Shown piece by piece: positions 31,758 through 39,450 of a stretch of DNA of 45,148 bases (positions are counted from its first letter, which is position 1; every line of letters starts with the position of its first letter). Made by a program: the position numbers and the translations under genes. The notes under the pieces are model-generated. The model saw nothing but the letters and a program-made list of their open reading frames with translations, was not told the DNA's origin and searched no databases. The DNA comes from Microvirga arabica (lineage in GTDB: Bacteria; Pseudomonadota; Alphaproteobacteria; Rhizobiales; Beijerinckiaceae). The DNA is taken from the NCBI RefSeq assembly GCF_016811235.1, contig NZ_JAFBID010000050.1:1-45148 (forward strand), in the 5' to 3' direction.

Positions 31758-32303
31758 ATGGCCCGCATCTCCGCCGTCGATCCCGCCACCGCCTCCGGCG
31801 AGGCCAAGACCCTCCTCGATGCTGTGCAGGCGAAGCTCGGCATGACGCCGAACTTCCTGCGTGTGCTTGCCCATTCCCCTGCCGCGCTGGGATCCTTCCT
31901 CGGCCTGTACGGCATTGCCGAGCAGGGCAGCCTCGATCCCCAGACCCGCGAGCGCATTGCCCTGGCACTCGCCGAGCAGAACAGTTGCGAGTACTGCCTA
32001 TCGGCCCACACCGCCATCGGCCGCAGCGCCGGCCTGACGGGCGACGAGATGGAGGCCAACCGCCGGGGCACCTCGCAGGACGCCAAAGCGGCGGCCGCGG
32101 TGGCATTCGCCCGTGCGCTCGTGGAGCACAAGGGAGAGGTGACGAACGCCGAGATCGAGGCGGTGCGCCGCGCCGGCTACGGCGAGGCCGAGATCGTCGA
32201 GATCATCGTGCACGTGGGCATGAACCTGCTCACCAACATTCTCGGCAAGGCGAGCCGGGCCGAGATCGACTTCCCGAAGGTCGCCCTCAGACAGGCGGCT
32301 TGA
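31758..32303 (+). CDS. AhpD-like carboxymuconolactone decarboxylase-family protein
   Basis: A 181-residue helical protein. The redox motif EQNSCEYCLSAHTA (about residues 74-87) has the E-x-C-x2-C-x3-H arrangement of AhpD-type alkylhydroperoxidases, and the N-terminal half has LGMTPNFLRVLAHSPAALGS as in this family (the so-called peroxidase-related type). Two CMD-like units are suggested by VEHKGEVTNAEIEAVRRAGY in the second half. It probably reduces peroxides or other small electrophiles with a dithiol. First gene of the LysR-linked cluster. Confidence 0.88.
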   Translation: MARISAVDPATASGEAKTLLDAVQAKLGMTPNFLRVLAHSPAALGSFLGLYGIAEQGSLDPQTRERIALALAEQNSCEYCLSAHTAIGRSAGLTGDEMEANRRGTSQDAKAAAAVAFARALVEHKGEVTNAEIEAVRRAGYGEAEIVEIIVHVGMNLLTNILGKASRAEIDFPKVALRQAA

Positions 32304-32402
32304 AGCCACCACCCGGACCCTTGGCCCCGCCCCGGGTCCGCCCGGGCGGGCGCTTCCCCTCCGGTGCCCGCCCTCCCCCATCACCTCAGCAGGAGCAGCA
32401 GG

Positions 32403-32837
32403 ATGTCAAAAGCCGTCCTGACGTCCGGTGTCGATCACATCGGCCTCACCGTTTCCGATCTCGATGCAACCCGGACCTTTTTCACCGAATGCCTCGGTTG
32501 GACATTGCTGGGGGAGAACCGTGCCTATCCGGCCGCCTTCGTCACGGACGGCACCACGCGGGTGACGCTCTGGCAGGTCAAGGATCAGGCTGACCATGTG
32601 CCTTTCGACAGGCACCGGAACGTCGGTCTCCACCACCTCGCCTTCCGCGTCGCGGATTTAGCAACCCTTTATGCTGTCCACGCGCGCGTGGCCGACTGGC
32701 CAGGCGCCACTGTGGAGTTCGCGCCGGAGCGGAATGGCCCAGGACCGAAGATCCACTGCATGGTCCGGGAGCCGGGGGGCAACCGGGTCGAGTTCACGTG
32801 CCTGCCGCAGGACACCGTCCTTCATACGTATGGATGA
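32403..32837 (+). CDS. VOC (glyoxalase/bleomycin-resistance fold) protein
   Basis: 144 residues. GVDHIGLTVSDLDATRTFFT at about 9-28 (metal-ligand His12), LGWTLLGENRAYPAAFVTDG, then the second module NVGLHHLAFRVADLATLYAV with a second His, and IHCMVREPGGNRVEFTC with the Glu ligand at the end. The set His-His-Glu suggests a metal site. The start at 32403 is preferred (AGGAGCAGCAGG before it). Substrate unknown; glyoxalase I, dioxygenase or antibiotic-binding roles are all possible in this fold. Confidence 0.85.
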   Translation: MSKAVLTSGVDHIGLTVSDLDATRTFFTECLGWTLLGENRAYPAAFVTDGTTRVTLWQVKDQADHVPFDRHRNVGLHHLAFRVADLATLYAVHARVADWPGATVEFAPERNGPGPKIHCMVREPGGNRVEFTCLPQDTVLHTYG

Positions 32838-32844
32838 GTTCGTT

Positions 32845-33417
32845 ATGTCCGACACAGCCCGCCCCAACGACATCCGGCTTCGCAACACCGCCCTGACCTG
32901 CCTCGGGGTGGCCGCGGGCATGCTGGGACTCGCCTATGCGGCGGTTCCCCTTTACGACCTGTTTTGTCGCGTCACCGGCTTCGGCGGCACGCCCATCCTG
33001 GCGACCGCCCCCTCCGGCAAGGTTCTCGAGCGCACCGTCGCTGTCAGGTTCGACACGAACGTGGCTCCCGGCCTCCCCTGGCGTTTTTCGGCCGAAACAC
33101 CGGCGGTCAGGATCAAGGTCGGCGAGACCCAGACGGTGACGTACATTATCCACAACCCGTCCGATGCTTCGGTCTCGGCCATGGCAACCTACAACGTCCA
33201 GCCCGAGCTCGCCGGCAGCTATTTCATGAAGCTCGAATGCTTCTGCTTCACCGAGATGACCCTCAAGCCCGGCGAGACGATGGAGACGGCCGTGGTGTTC
33301 TTCATCGACCCAGCCATCGTCGACGACCCGGACATCGGCAGCCTCGACGCCATCACGCTCTCGTACACGTACTTCCCCCCGAAGGGCGTGAACCCTGCTC
33401 AGCCCGCGGCCCGGTAA
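32845..33417 (+). CDS. ctaG: Cytochrome c oxidase assembly protein CtaG/Cox11
   Basis: A 190-residue membrane-anchored copper chaperone. After MSDTARPNDIRLRN comes the single span TALTCLGVAAGMLGLAYAAV with the conserved PLYDLFCRVTGFGGT at about 33-47. The periplasmic beta domain has VRFDTNVAPGLPWRFSAE, YIIHNPSDASVSAMATYNVQ and the copper-binding KLECFCFTEMTLKPGE at about 128-143, ending SYTYFPPK. It normally delivers Cu to CuB of aa3 oxidase. No cox subunit genes are nearby, so it is a stray or specialised copy. An ATG at 32830, overlapping the VOC stop, is an alternative start. Confidence 0.93.
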   Translation: MSDTARPNDIRLRNTALTCLGVAAGMLGLAYAAVPLYDLFCRVTGFGGTPILATAPSGKVLERTVAVRFDTNVAPGLPWRFSAETPAVRIKVGETQTVTYIIHNPSDASVSAMATYNVQPELAGSYFMKLECFCFTEMTLKPGETMETAVVFFIDPAIVDDPDIGSLDAITLSYTYFPPKGVNPAQPAAR

Positions 33418-33465
33418 CGGTCCCCGGGAAGCTGAGTCCCCATCCTCCTTCGCAGGACGTTCACC

Positions 33466-35064
33466 ATGGCCCGGGCCTTTGCCGAGATCACCTTCACCCC
33501 CAGCGTCAGGGCGGCCCAATCCCGCTACGGCAGCCGCGCCGCCAATGCCGGCTTCGAGCAGGCCGAGGAGCGTCGCAACGTCCTCACGGAGCGCGAGGCC
33601 GAATTCATCCATGCACGCGACGGCTTCTACCAGGCCAGCGTGAGCGAGACCGGCTGGCCGTATGTTCAGTTCCGTGGGGGCCCGAAAGGCTTTCTGAAGG
33701 TGCTCGACGAGAGGACGATTGGCTATGCCGACTTCCGCGGCAATGTCCAGTACATCAGCACGGGCAACATCAACGCGGATGGCCGCGTCTCCCTGATCCT
33801 GATGGACTACCCGAACCGCCGCCGCCTCAAGGTCTGGGCGCGGGCACGGATCGTGCACGAGAGCGAGGATCCAGGCCTGCTCGCCCGTCTTGAGGTACCG
33901 ACCTACCGGGCCCGGGTCGAGCGCGCGGTGGTCATGACGGTCGAGGCGTTCGACTGGAACTGTCCGCAGCACATCACGCCCCGGTTCACCGAGGAGGAGA
34001 TCGCCGGGCTCGTCGCGCCGCTGCAGCAACAGCCTGCCCAGGTCACAGCAGAGAACCAAACCCTGCGGGCGGCAGGCCCCGCCGTGCAGTCCCTCGGCAG
34101 CGGTCCGCTGGAGTTGGTGGTCACGGGCATGCGCCAGTTGACGTCCCGGGTCAGGTCGTACGAGTTGCGGGCTGTCGACGGTGGGCCCCTGCCTGCCTGG
34201 AAGGCGGGCGCACATCTCACCGTGCCTGTCCGCCTTCCTGACGGCCGGGAGCACACCCGCACCTACTCGCTGATGGGCGATCCGGCGGATCGTCACGTGT
34301 ATGAGATCGCGGTGCTGCGCGAGGACTCAGGCCATGGCGGCTCGGGTGCCGTCCACCGGGACTACGGGCTTGGGACGGTAATCCGCTGCGGCCTGCCCCG
34401 CACCCTGTTCGAACTCCATGATGACGACAGCCCGAGCGTGCTCATCGCAGGCGGGATTGGAATCACCCCCCTCCGAGCCATGGCGCTGGCACTGCTCGCC
34501 TCCGACCGATCGTTTGAGCTTCACTACATCGCCCGGACGACGGCCGAAATGCCGCTGCGACAGGATCTCGAGGCCCGGCTCGGACGCCGCCTGAAGACAT
34601 ACTTCAGCCGAGATCCAGAACCCACCCCGCTCGCGGTTCGAAAGGTCCTGACGGAGGCTCCGCCGGACGCTGTGTTCTACGTCTGCGGCCCGTCCCCCCT
34701 GATCGCGACCGTGAACGCGCAGGCATCTGCGCTACGGATAACCGCCGACCGGATCCGCTGCGAGAAGTTCGTCGCCGACACGACACGCGAAGGCGACCGG
34801 CCGGTCGAGGTGCGCCTCGCCCAGTCCGACAAGACCATCATGGTCGCGCCCGACCAGACCATCCTCGATGCGCTCATTGGGGCCGGAGTCGATCCGCTTT
34901 ACGACTGCCGCACCGGCACGTGCGGCACCTGTGCCACCAAGGTTCTCGACGGTGTGCCCGACCACCGCGACAGCGCCCTCTCCGAGGCAGAGCGGACCCG
35001 TGCCAGCCTGATGTGCACCTGCGTATCCCGCGCGCTGACCGATCACCTCACCCTCGACTTCTGA
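33466..35064 (+). CDS. Fused PNPOx-like / ferredoxin reductase / 2Fe-2S protein
   Basis: A 532-residue electron-transfer fusion. The N-terminal 180 residues are a pyridoxamine 5'-phosphate oxidase-like FMN split barrel (HARDGFYQASVSETGWPYVQ, FRGNVQYISTGNINADGRVS, LILMDYPNRRRLKVWARARI). About 210-430 is a ferredoxin-NADP reductase-type module: FAD motif HTRTYSLMG, then GGIGITPLRAMAL and FYVCGPSPLI for NAD(P)H. About 445-532 is a plant-type 2Fe-2S ferredoxin with YDCRTGTCGTCATKVLDG (C-x4-C-x2-C) and the last Cys in SLMCTCVSR. Electrons likely run NAD(P)H to FAD to 2Fe-2S, with the FMN barrel as substrate site. Substrate unknown. Confidence 0.9.
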   Translation: MARAFAEITFTPSVRAAQSRYGSRAANAGFEQAEERRNVLTEREAEFIHARDGFYQASVSETGWPYVQFRGGPKGFLKVLDERTIGYADFRGNVQYISTGNINADGRVSLILMDYPNRRRLKVWARARIVHESEDPGLLARLEVPTYRARVERAVVMTVEAFDWNCPQHITPRFTEEEIAGLVAPLQQQPAQVTAENQTLRAAGPAVQSLGSGPLELVVTGMRQLTSRVRSYELRAVDGGPLPAWKAGAHLTVPVRLPDGREHTRTYSLMGDPADRHVYEIAVLREDSGHGGSGAVHRDYGLGTVIRCGLPRTLFELHDDDSPSVLIAGGIGITPLRAMALALLASDRSFELHYIARTTAEMPLRQDLEARLGRRLKTYFSRDPEPTPLAVRKVLTEAPPDAVFYVCGPSPLIATVNAQASALRITADRIRCEKFVADTTREGDRPVEVRLAQSDKTIMVAPDQTILDALIGAGVDPLYDCRTGTCGTCATKVLDGVPDHRDSALSEAERTRASLMCTCVSRALTDHLTLDF

Positions 35065-35083
35065 TCCGCCAGGAGACCAGACG

Positions 35084-35602
35084 ATGAATGCCCAACCACC
35101 CTTGAGCCAACTCCGTCCGACGAGCGCCCTTCCACCTTTGGCCTCTCCGCGTGCAATCCTTCTCGCGGGACTGGGAGGTGCGATCGCGACCTTGACCCTG
35201 GTCTTTCTGGCGCAATGGTCGGGGCTTGCCTTCGTGATGGCGCCGTTCGGGGCCACGTGCGTGCTTGCCTTCGCGCTGCCGGACAGCCCGCTGTCGCAGC
35301 CGCGCAGCATCGTCGGCGGGCATCTCATCGCCACGACCGTCGGACTCGCGGTCGGCAACCTGCTCGGCGTTTCGCCGTGGACGATGGCGCTCGCTGTCGG
35401 TCTCGCCATCGCGCTGATGCTCATCACCCGTACGACCCATGCACCTGCTGGAGCAGATCCGCTTCTCGTGATGCTGGCCATGCCGGACTGGTGGTTCCTG
35501 CTCACGCCAGTGCTGTCCGGTGCCCTGACGTTGGTGGCGGTGGCGTACGCCTATCACCGCATCACAGGGCGCGCCGATTATCCCCGTTACTGGTTTTGCT
35601 AA
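35084..35602 (+). CDS. HPP-family membrane protein
   Basis: A 172-residue inner-membrane protein with four spans (ILLAGLGGAIATLTLVFLAQ; FVMAPFGATCVLAFALP; ATTVGLAVGNLLGVSPWTMA with LAIALMLITR; FLLTPVLSGALTLVAVAYAY). Family marks are APFGATCVLAF, SPLSQPRSIVGGH and the name-giving motif before AGADPLL, which here reads HAPAGADPLL rather than HPPAGA. Plant and cyanobacterial HPP proteins have been linked to nitrite transport; bacterial ones are mostly uncharacterised. GGAG precedes the start. It follows the flavoprotein fusion after 19 bp. Confidence 0.88.
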   Translation: MNAQPPLSQLRPTSALPPLASPRAILLAGLGGAIATLTLVFLAQWSGLAFVMAPFGATCVLAFALPDSPLSQPRSIVGGHLIATTVGLAVGNLLGVSPWTMALAVGLAIALMLITRTTHAPAGADPLLVMLAMPDWWFLLTPVLSGALTLVAVAYAYHRITGRADYPRYWFC

Positions 35603-35613
35603 AGGACTCAGCA

Positions 35614-36582
35614 GTGACTAATCTCTCCCGCCGAACAGTTGCCTTCGGACTTGCCGCATTCGCCCCTACGCTCAGTTCATTCCCGACCTCTACTGCTGCG
35701 CTGGCTTCTGATCAGCCGTCTATAACGATGAACGCGCCTCCCCTTGCGCGATTGCGCCTCGGACGTTTCACAGTGACGGCTCTCACGGACGGTTTCACGG
35801 ATATGCCATTCGGCTATTTCCCTGGTCGAACGGCACACGAGACCGAGGCGGCCGCTAAGGCAGAATTCGCGGCACGGCCCTCAGGCATTCGTTTTATGTT
35901 CAACCAGTACCTGATCGAGGATGGCGAGCATCGTATCCTGATCGATGCTGGACCCGGCGGCTCGCTTGGGAAGTCAGGACTTCTCCCCCAGGGGCTCGCC
36001 GCCTTGGGCCTCACCCGCGATCAGATTGATGCGGTTATCATCACCCACATGCATCAAGATCATATTGGCGGTCTCGTTGCTGGAGGAAAAGCAAAATTCC
36101 CTCGTGCGGAGATTTACATTGATCGGCGTGATGTTTCCTACTGGACGGATCCCGCTAAGAGGGCCAGCGCCCCAGACTATCTCCACAATGGCTTTAAGCT
36201 CTCCGCTGACGTGATCCGCCTTTACCCTAAACTGCAAGCGATCGACGGTGAGCGTGAGATAGTGCGAGGCGTGTCCATCATCGACCTCACCGGCCACACT
36301 CCAGGCCATATTGGAGTTCGTATTGCGGATGCTGGTCAGAGCCTCCTCATGGTATCCGATATGCTTTTTCCCGTCGTTCATCCGGCAATGACCGATGTCA
36401 ATTTCCTGTTCGAACAGGATCGTGCGGCTGCTCAGGCCATGCGGGCCCGTTTCTTCCCTCGAGCCGCCGAGGAAGGTGCCTTGATTGCTGCAACGCACAT
36501 GCCCTTTCCAGGTCTCGGCCGGATTGTATCCGACCATGGCCGCCTGCGCTGGGTTGCTGCCGCATGGGCTTTTCAGGATTGA
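35614..36582 (+). CDS. Tat-exported metallo-beta-lactamase-fold hydrolase
   Basis: A 322-residue protein with a GTG start at 35614 (AAAGGA 9 nt upstream). MTNLSRRTVAFGLAAFAPTL is a twin-arginine signal, implying export of a folded, metal-loaded enzyme. Zinc motif: ITHMHQDHIGGL at about 141-152 (HxHxDH); further ligands are in DLTGHTPGHIG (about 220-230), VSDMLFP and ATHMPFPGLG. The layout matches the lactonase/arylsulfatase-like quorum-quenching or PQQ-linked MBL group. Substrate unknown. Last gene of the LysR cluster, followed by a hairpin. Confidence 0.88.
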   Translation: MTNLSRRTVAFGLAAFAPTLSSFPTSTAALASDQPSITMNAPPLARLRLGRFTVTALTDGFTDMPFGYFPGRTAHETEAAAKAEFAARPSGIRFMFNQYLIEDGEHRILIDAGPGGSLGKSGLLPQGLAALGLTRDQIDAVIITHMHQDHIGGLVAGGKAKFPRAEIYIDRRDVSYWTDPAKRASAPDYLHNGFKLSADVIRLYPKLQAIDGEREIVRGVSIIDLTGHTPGHIGVRIADAGQSLLMVSDMLFPVVHPAMTDVNFLFEQDRAAAQAMRARFFPRAAEEGALIAATHMPFPGLGRIVSDHGRLRWVAAAWAFQD

Positions 36583-36604
36583 CCTATGTGTCAATGATTT
36601 GCGG

Positions 36605-36631
36605 CCTCATGGCGGATGCGCCGCCATGAGG
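36605..36631 (+). terminator. Hairpin ending the redox cluster
   Basis: Perfect 11-bp arms CCTCATGGCGG and CCGCCATGAGG with a 5-base loop, 22 bp after the last stop. No T-run, but position and strength suggest a transcript end. Confidence 0.6.
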
Positions 36632-37019
36632 TGACCTGCCGGTCCCTGGCATCGCTACCGCTGACCGTCCTCACTCGCCTTCAACGAGTGGACGCCAACT
36701 GGATCTGAGTGTCCATTGAGCGCTCCTACTCATGCAACCGACGGCACCTCCAGAACGTCAAACCTACAGCAAAATCGTTACACGTGCTCCAAGGAACGCT
36801 ATGAAGACTCGCTCCCCGATTGCATTGTCCTGTTGCGCCATTATCTCAATAACCCCTGGGCTGAGGTCTGGCCAAAACGGTACTATTGGCTCTCGTCGAG
36901 CGCTCAGGCTGCGGCTAGGATTAAGCCATGAACGTTGCTCATTCAGGCGTGTAAGGGCACTATGTCGGTTCCCCCATCGCTTTCTTAGGTGGCAACATGC
37001 AGGTCTCTTGGGTATCTGC
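36632..37019. other. Region without recognised gene
   Basis: Open frames here (for example 36716-36931) have no recognisable family. It may contain decayed upstream parts of the GST remnant, but no N-terminal thioredoxin-fold motif could be found. Confidence 0.35.
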
Positions 37020-37379
37020 GCACGCATTTATTTTGAGAGTGCATTCTATCCGTACAAGCGCGACCTGACGGAGATCGAACAAGCAGAGACCGCTCGGCTG
37101 TTTATCCATCTCGAAGAGCTGCTGGCCGACTCCTACGGTCCATACCTGTTCGGCTTACTCCGTCTCACGGACCTTATGCTGGCTCCTACAGCGATTCTCC
37201 TGTCACGACACAACGCGAATATCCGCCGCTTCCCTCATACTGCATCCTGGATCGGCACGATCCTGCAGAACGATCTTGTAGCCGTGTGGCTAGAAGAGGC
37301 TGATCAGCTGCCGCACATCTGGTTCGATGACTATCTGATCCCAGGTCAACCAATGGATCTGCATTCTGCGACGGCATAA
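37020..37379 (+). pseudogene. Glutathione S-transferase C-terminal domain remnant
   Basis: From about ARIYFESAFYPYKRDLTEIE onward the frame matches the all-helical GST C-terminal domain: HLEELLADSYGPYLFGLLRL, TDLMLAPTAILLSRHN and a tail ending HIWFDDYLIPG. The usual 'D.s.ADlml' is nearly kept (LRLTDLML). The N-terminal glutathione-binding domain is missing, and the frame upstream looks unrelated, so the gene is truncated. Confidence 0.6.
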
Positions 37380-37838
37380 CTGGCGACCAGATTACGGCTA
37401 CATCACAGATCAATAGCCTCCTCACGTCTTCGCTTCGTCGCGTGAATCTCAGATCTTCAGTAGTAATCGCCAAGGCGCAGCCAGTGACACTCCAAGGTAG
37501 ATTGCGGCCGTATCCGGCTCTGGATCGAGCCGAGTGGCTCGGCTGGGTAGGCGTGGTGAGGAACGTCCAGCAAGTACGATGCTTTAGGCAAGGGAACCAA
37601 GCCGATCAGATGGATCAGCACACCCAATGTCTCGAACTCATGACCGCAGCATCGGCCGGTCCCAAAAGGGCGCCAGGCATAACGTCCTGACCGGCGAATT
37701 GCCGACGAATTGGACGGGTTCTCATCAATTCGCTCCACAGCCAGCCCCGCTTGAAATCACATATATCCTAGCATGGGCGAAGCGGGGTTCGGCGTTGCAA
37801 CCGACCGGTCCATGCTTGAGGATCCCTGGCTCTCTTCA
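37380..37838. other. Intergenic region with possible decayed gene
   Basis: No supported gene. A minus-strand frame around 37640-37690 reads WRPFGTGRCCGHEFETLG, reminiscent of a P450 haem loop with two residues missing, but the rest does not fit well. Confidence 0.3.
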
Positions 37839-38726
37839 TCACTGCCCGAATTCCTCTGTGAGGAAATCGAGAAAGGCATGGGTCTTTGGAGCAAGGTGCT
37901 GCCGGGACGGGTAGACGGCATAAAGTGTAGTCTCCACCGTACGCCAGTCCTCCAGTGCGCACTGCAGTCGCCCTTCCCGGAGGTCATTCTCGACGTAGGG
38001 AAAGGGAATCAGACCGAGACCGAAGCCTTCGCGGAGCGCGTCGCGGACCGCAAGACTCGACGTGACCGAGTACCGGGCGCTCACCGCAACCCGTTCGATG
38101 CGCCCATTCTTTTTGAACTCCCACACATCTGCGTGTCCCGAAAGGCTGAACCGGATGCACTGGTGCGATCTTAGGTCGGGTGGTGCTTTCGGCCTGCCAT
38201 GCGCTTCGAAATAAGATGGGGCCGCACAAAGCACGTGCGGCATAACCGCGAGTTTCCTTGCGATCAGGGTGGAATCCTCCAGGTGGTCGCTGCCGCGGAT
38301 GGCGAGGTCGAAGCCCTCCCGGACAAGGTCGACCCGTCTGTCGTCGAGCTGAAGATCAAGGGCAATCTCCGGATATTTGCCCAGGAACCGGGGGATCGCC
38401 GCGGAGAGCCGCGTTAGGGTGACGGTCATCGGCGCACTGACCCGCAGGGTGCCGCTCGGTCCCATCCTGAGCGGAGACAGTGCCCGATCCGCATCCGAAA
38501 ACGCATCCAGCCCACGCACGATGTGCTCAAGATAGATCCTGCCCTCTTCGGTGAGAGCCATGCGTCGTGTCGTGCGGTTGATGAGCCGTGCGCCTACATG
38601 CGCCTCCAACTCTGCGATGTTCTTGCTGATCGCCGCCGGCGACAGGCCGAGCCGACGTCCAGCCTCCGCGAAGCTATTCAGCTCCGCCACGTGGCGGAAC
38701 ACCTGCAAGGCAGTAAAACGGTCCAT
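37839..38726 (-). CDS. LysR-family regulator, divergent from nitroreductase
   Basis: 295 residues. HTH part MDRFTALQVFRHVAELNSFA, EAGRRLGLSPAAISKNIAEL, GARLINRTTRRMALTEEG; effector domain with GTLRVSAPMTVTLTRLSAAI, DLVREGFDLAIRGSDHLEDS, FGLGLIPFPYVENDL and a C-terminal KTHAFLDFLTEEFGQ. It is of the same broad subgroup as the LysR at 30.7 kb but only moderately alike. 106 bp separate it from the nitroreductase start, with a dyad at 38734-38748, so it is the likely regulator of the nitroreductase/exporter pair. Confidence 0.92.
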   Translation of the reverse strand: MDRFTALQVFRHVAELNSFAEAGRRLGLSPAAISKNIAELEAHVGARLINRTTRRMALTEEGRIYLEHIVRGLDAFSDADRALSPLRMGPSGTLRVSAPMTVTLTRLSAAIPRFLGKYPEIALDLQLDDRRVDLVREGFDLAIRGSDHLEDSTLIARKLAVMPHVLCAAPSYFEAHGRPKAPPDLRSHQCIRFSLSGHADVWEFKKNGRIERVAVSARYSVTSSLAVRDALREGFGLGLIPFPYVENDLREGRLQCALEDWRTVETTLYAVYPSRQHLAPKTHAFLDFLTEEFGQ

Positions 38727-38733
38727 CCGATCA

Positions 38734-38748
38734 TTCCCCAGTGGTGAA
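38734..38748. promoter_or_regulatory. LysR-type operator candidate
   Basis: TTCCCCAGTGGTGAA is symmetric at 12 of 15 positions and fits the T-N11-A LysR rule. It begins 8 bp before the LysR start codon and 85-99 bp upstream of the nitroreductase, a usual autoregulatory site. Confidence 0.45.
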
Positions 38749-38832
38749 CAATATCTTTCCGTAACAGAGGATTATCAACTACCATCTACATCAATAACTT
38801 CCTCACCGAAACCCTTTCACTTCGGAGATGGA

Positions 38833-39450
38833 ATGATGACGAATGCAGCCATTGCTCTGATAGAGCAGCGCGTATCGGCCAACCTGTTTGATGCCTGCCA
38901 TACGCTGACAGATGCTGAGATCGAGGAACTGACGCGCCTCGCAACGCGGGCACCGACTGCCTACAACCTTCAGAACTGGCGCTTTATTGCGCTGCGAACG
39001 CCTGAGGCCAAGGCGCGCCTACGCCAGCTAGCCTATGGCCAGGCGAAAGTGTCGGACGCCGCTGTCACCTTCATCATCTGCGGCTTGCTGCCCAATCACG
39101 CCGCCATCCCGGAACGGCTGCGTCCCTTTATAGAGGCCGGACACATGCCGGGGGATACTGCCATGGGCTGGCAGGAGGGCGCCCGCGCGCAGTATGCCGA
39201 TCCTCGGACGGCTCGCGACGAGGCTGTCCGCTCGGCCTCCCTTGGAGCCGGGACACTGATCCATGCCGCTGAGGCGCTCGGCCTCGCCTCGTGTCCGATG
39301 GTCGGGTTCGATGCCGAAGGTGTGGAGCGTGAGTTCGGCCTTGGGCCGGATGAGGTGCCGGTGATGCTCGTCGCAATCGGCCGCGCCGCGCCAGGCAATT
39401 GGCCCCAGAAGCCCCGCCGCCCGCTCACTGAGGTTCTGGAGATCGCATGA
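38833..39450 (+). CDS. Nitroreductase-family flavoprotein
   Basis: 205 residues starting MMTNAAIALIEQRVSANLFD (GGAG before the ATG). FMN-binding signs are LATRAPTAYNLQNWRFIALR at about 37-56, the QNW-type phosphate loop, SLGAGTLIHAAEALGLASCP at about 140-159, then MVGFDAEGVEREFGL. Nitroreductases reduce nitro groups, quinones or enones with NAD(P)H. The gene is coupled (ATGA) to the DMT exporter, suggesting that its product or substrate is exported. Intact. Confidence 0.9.
   Translation: MMTNAAIALIEQRVSANLFDACHTLTDAEIEELTRLATRAPTAYNLQNWRFIALRTPEAKARLRQLAYGQAKVSDAAVTFIICGLLPNHAAIPERLRPFIEAGHMPGDTAMGWQEGARAQYADPRTARDEAVRSASLGAGTLIHAAEALGLASCPMVGFDAEGVEREFGLGPDEVPVMLVAIGRAAPGNWPQKPRRPLTEVLEIA

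Noticed and set aside
32794..34296. 500-codon minus-strand open frame opposite ctaG and the flavoprotein fusion
   Set aside because: It is antisense to genes with clear motifs; long antisense frames are expected in GC-rich DNA.
37457..37738. Minus-strand frame with WRPFGTGRCCGHEF, like a cytochrome P450 haem loop
   Set aside because: The haem signature needs two missing residues restored and no I-helix or ExxR motif is found nearby; likely chance or extreme decay.
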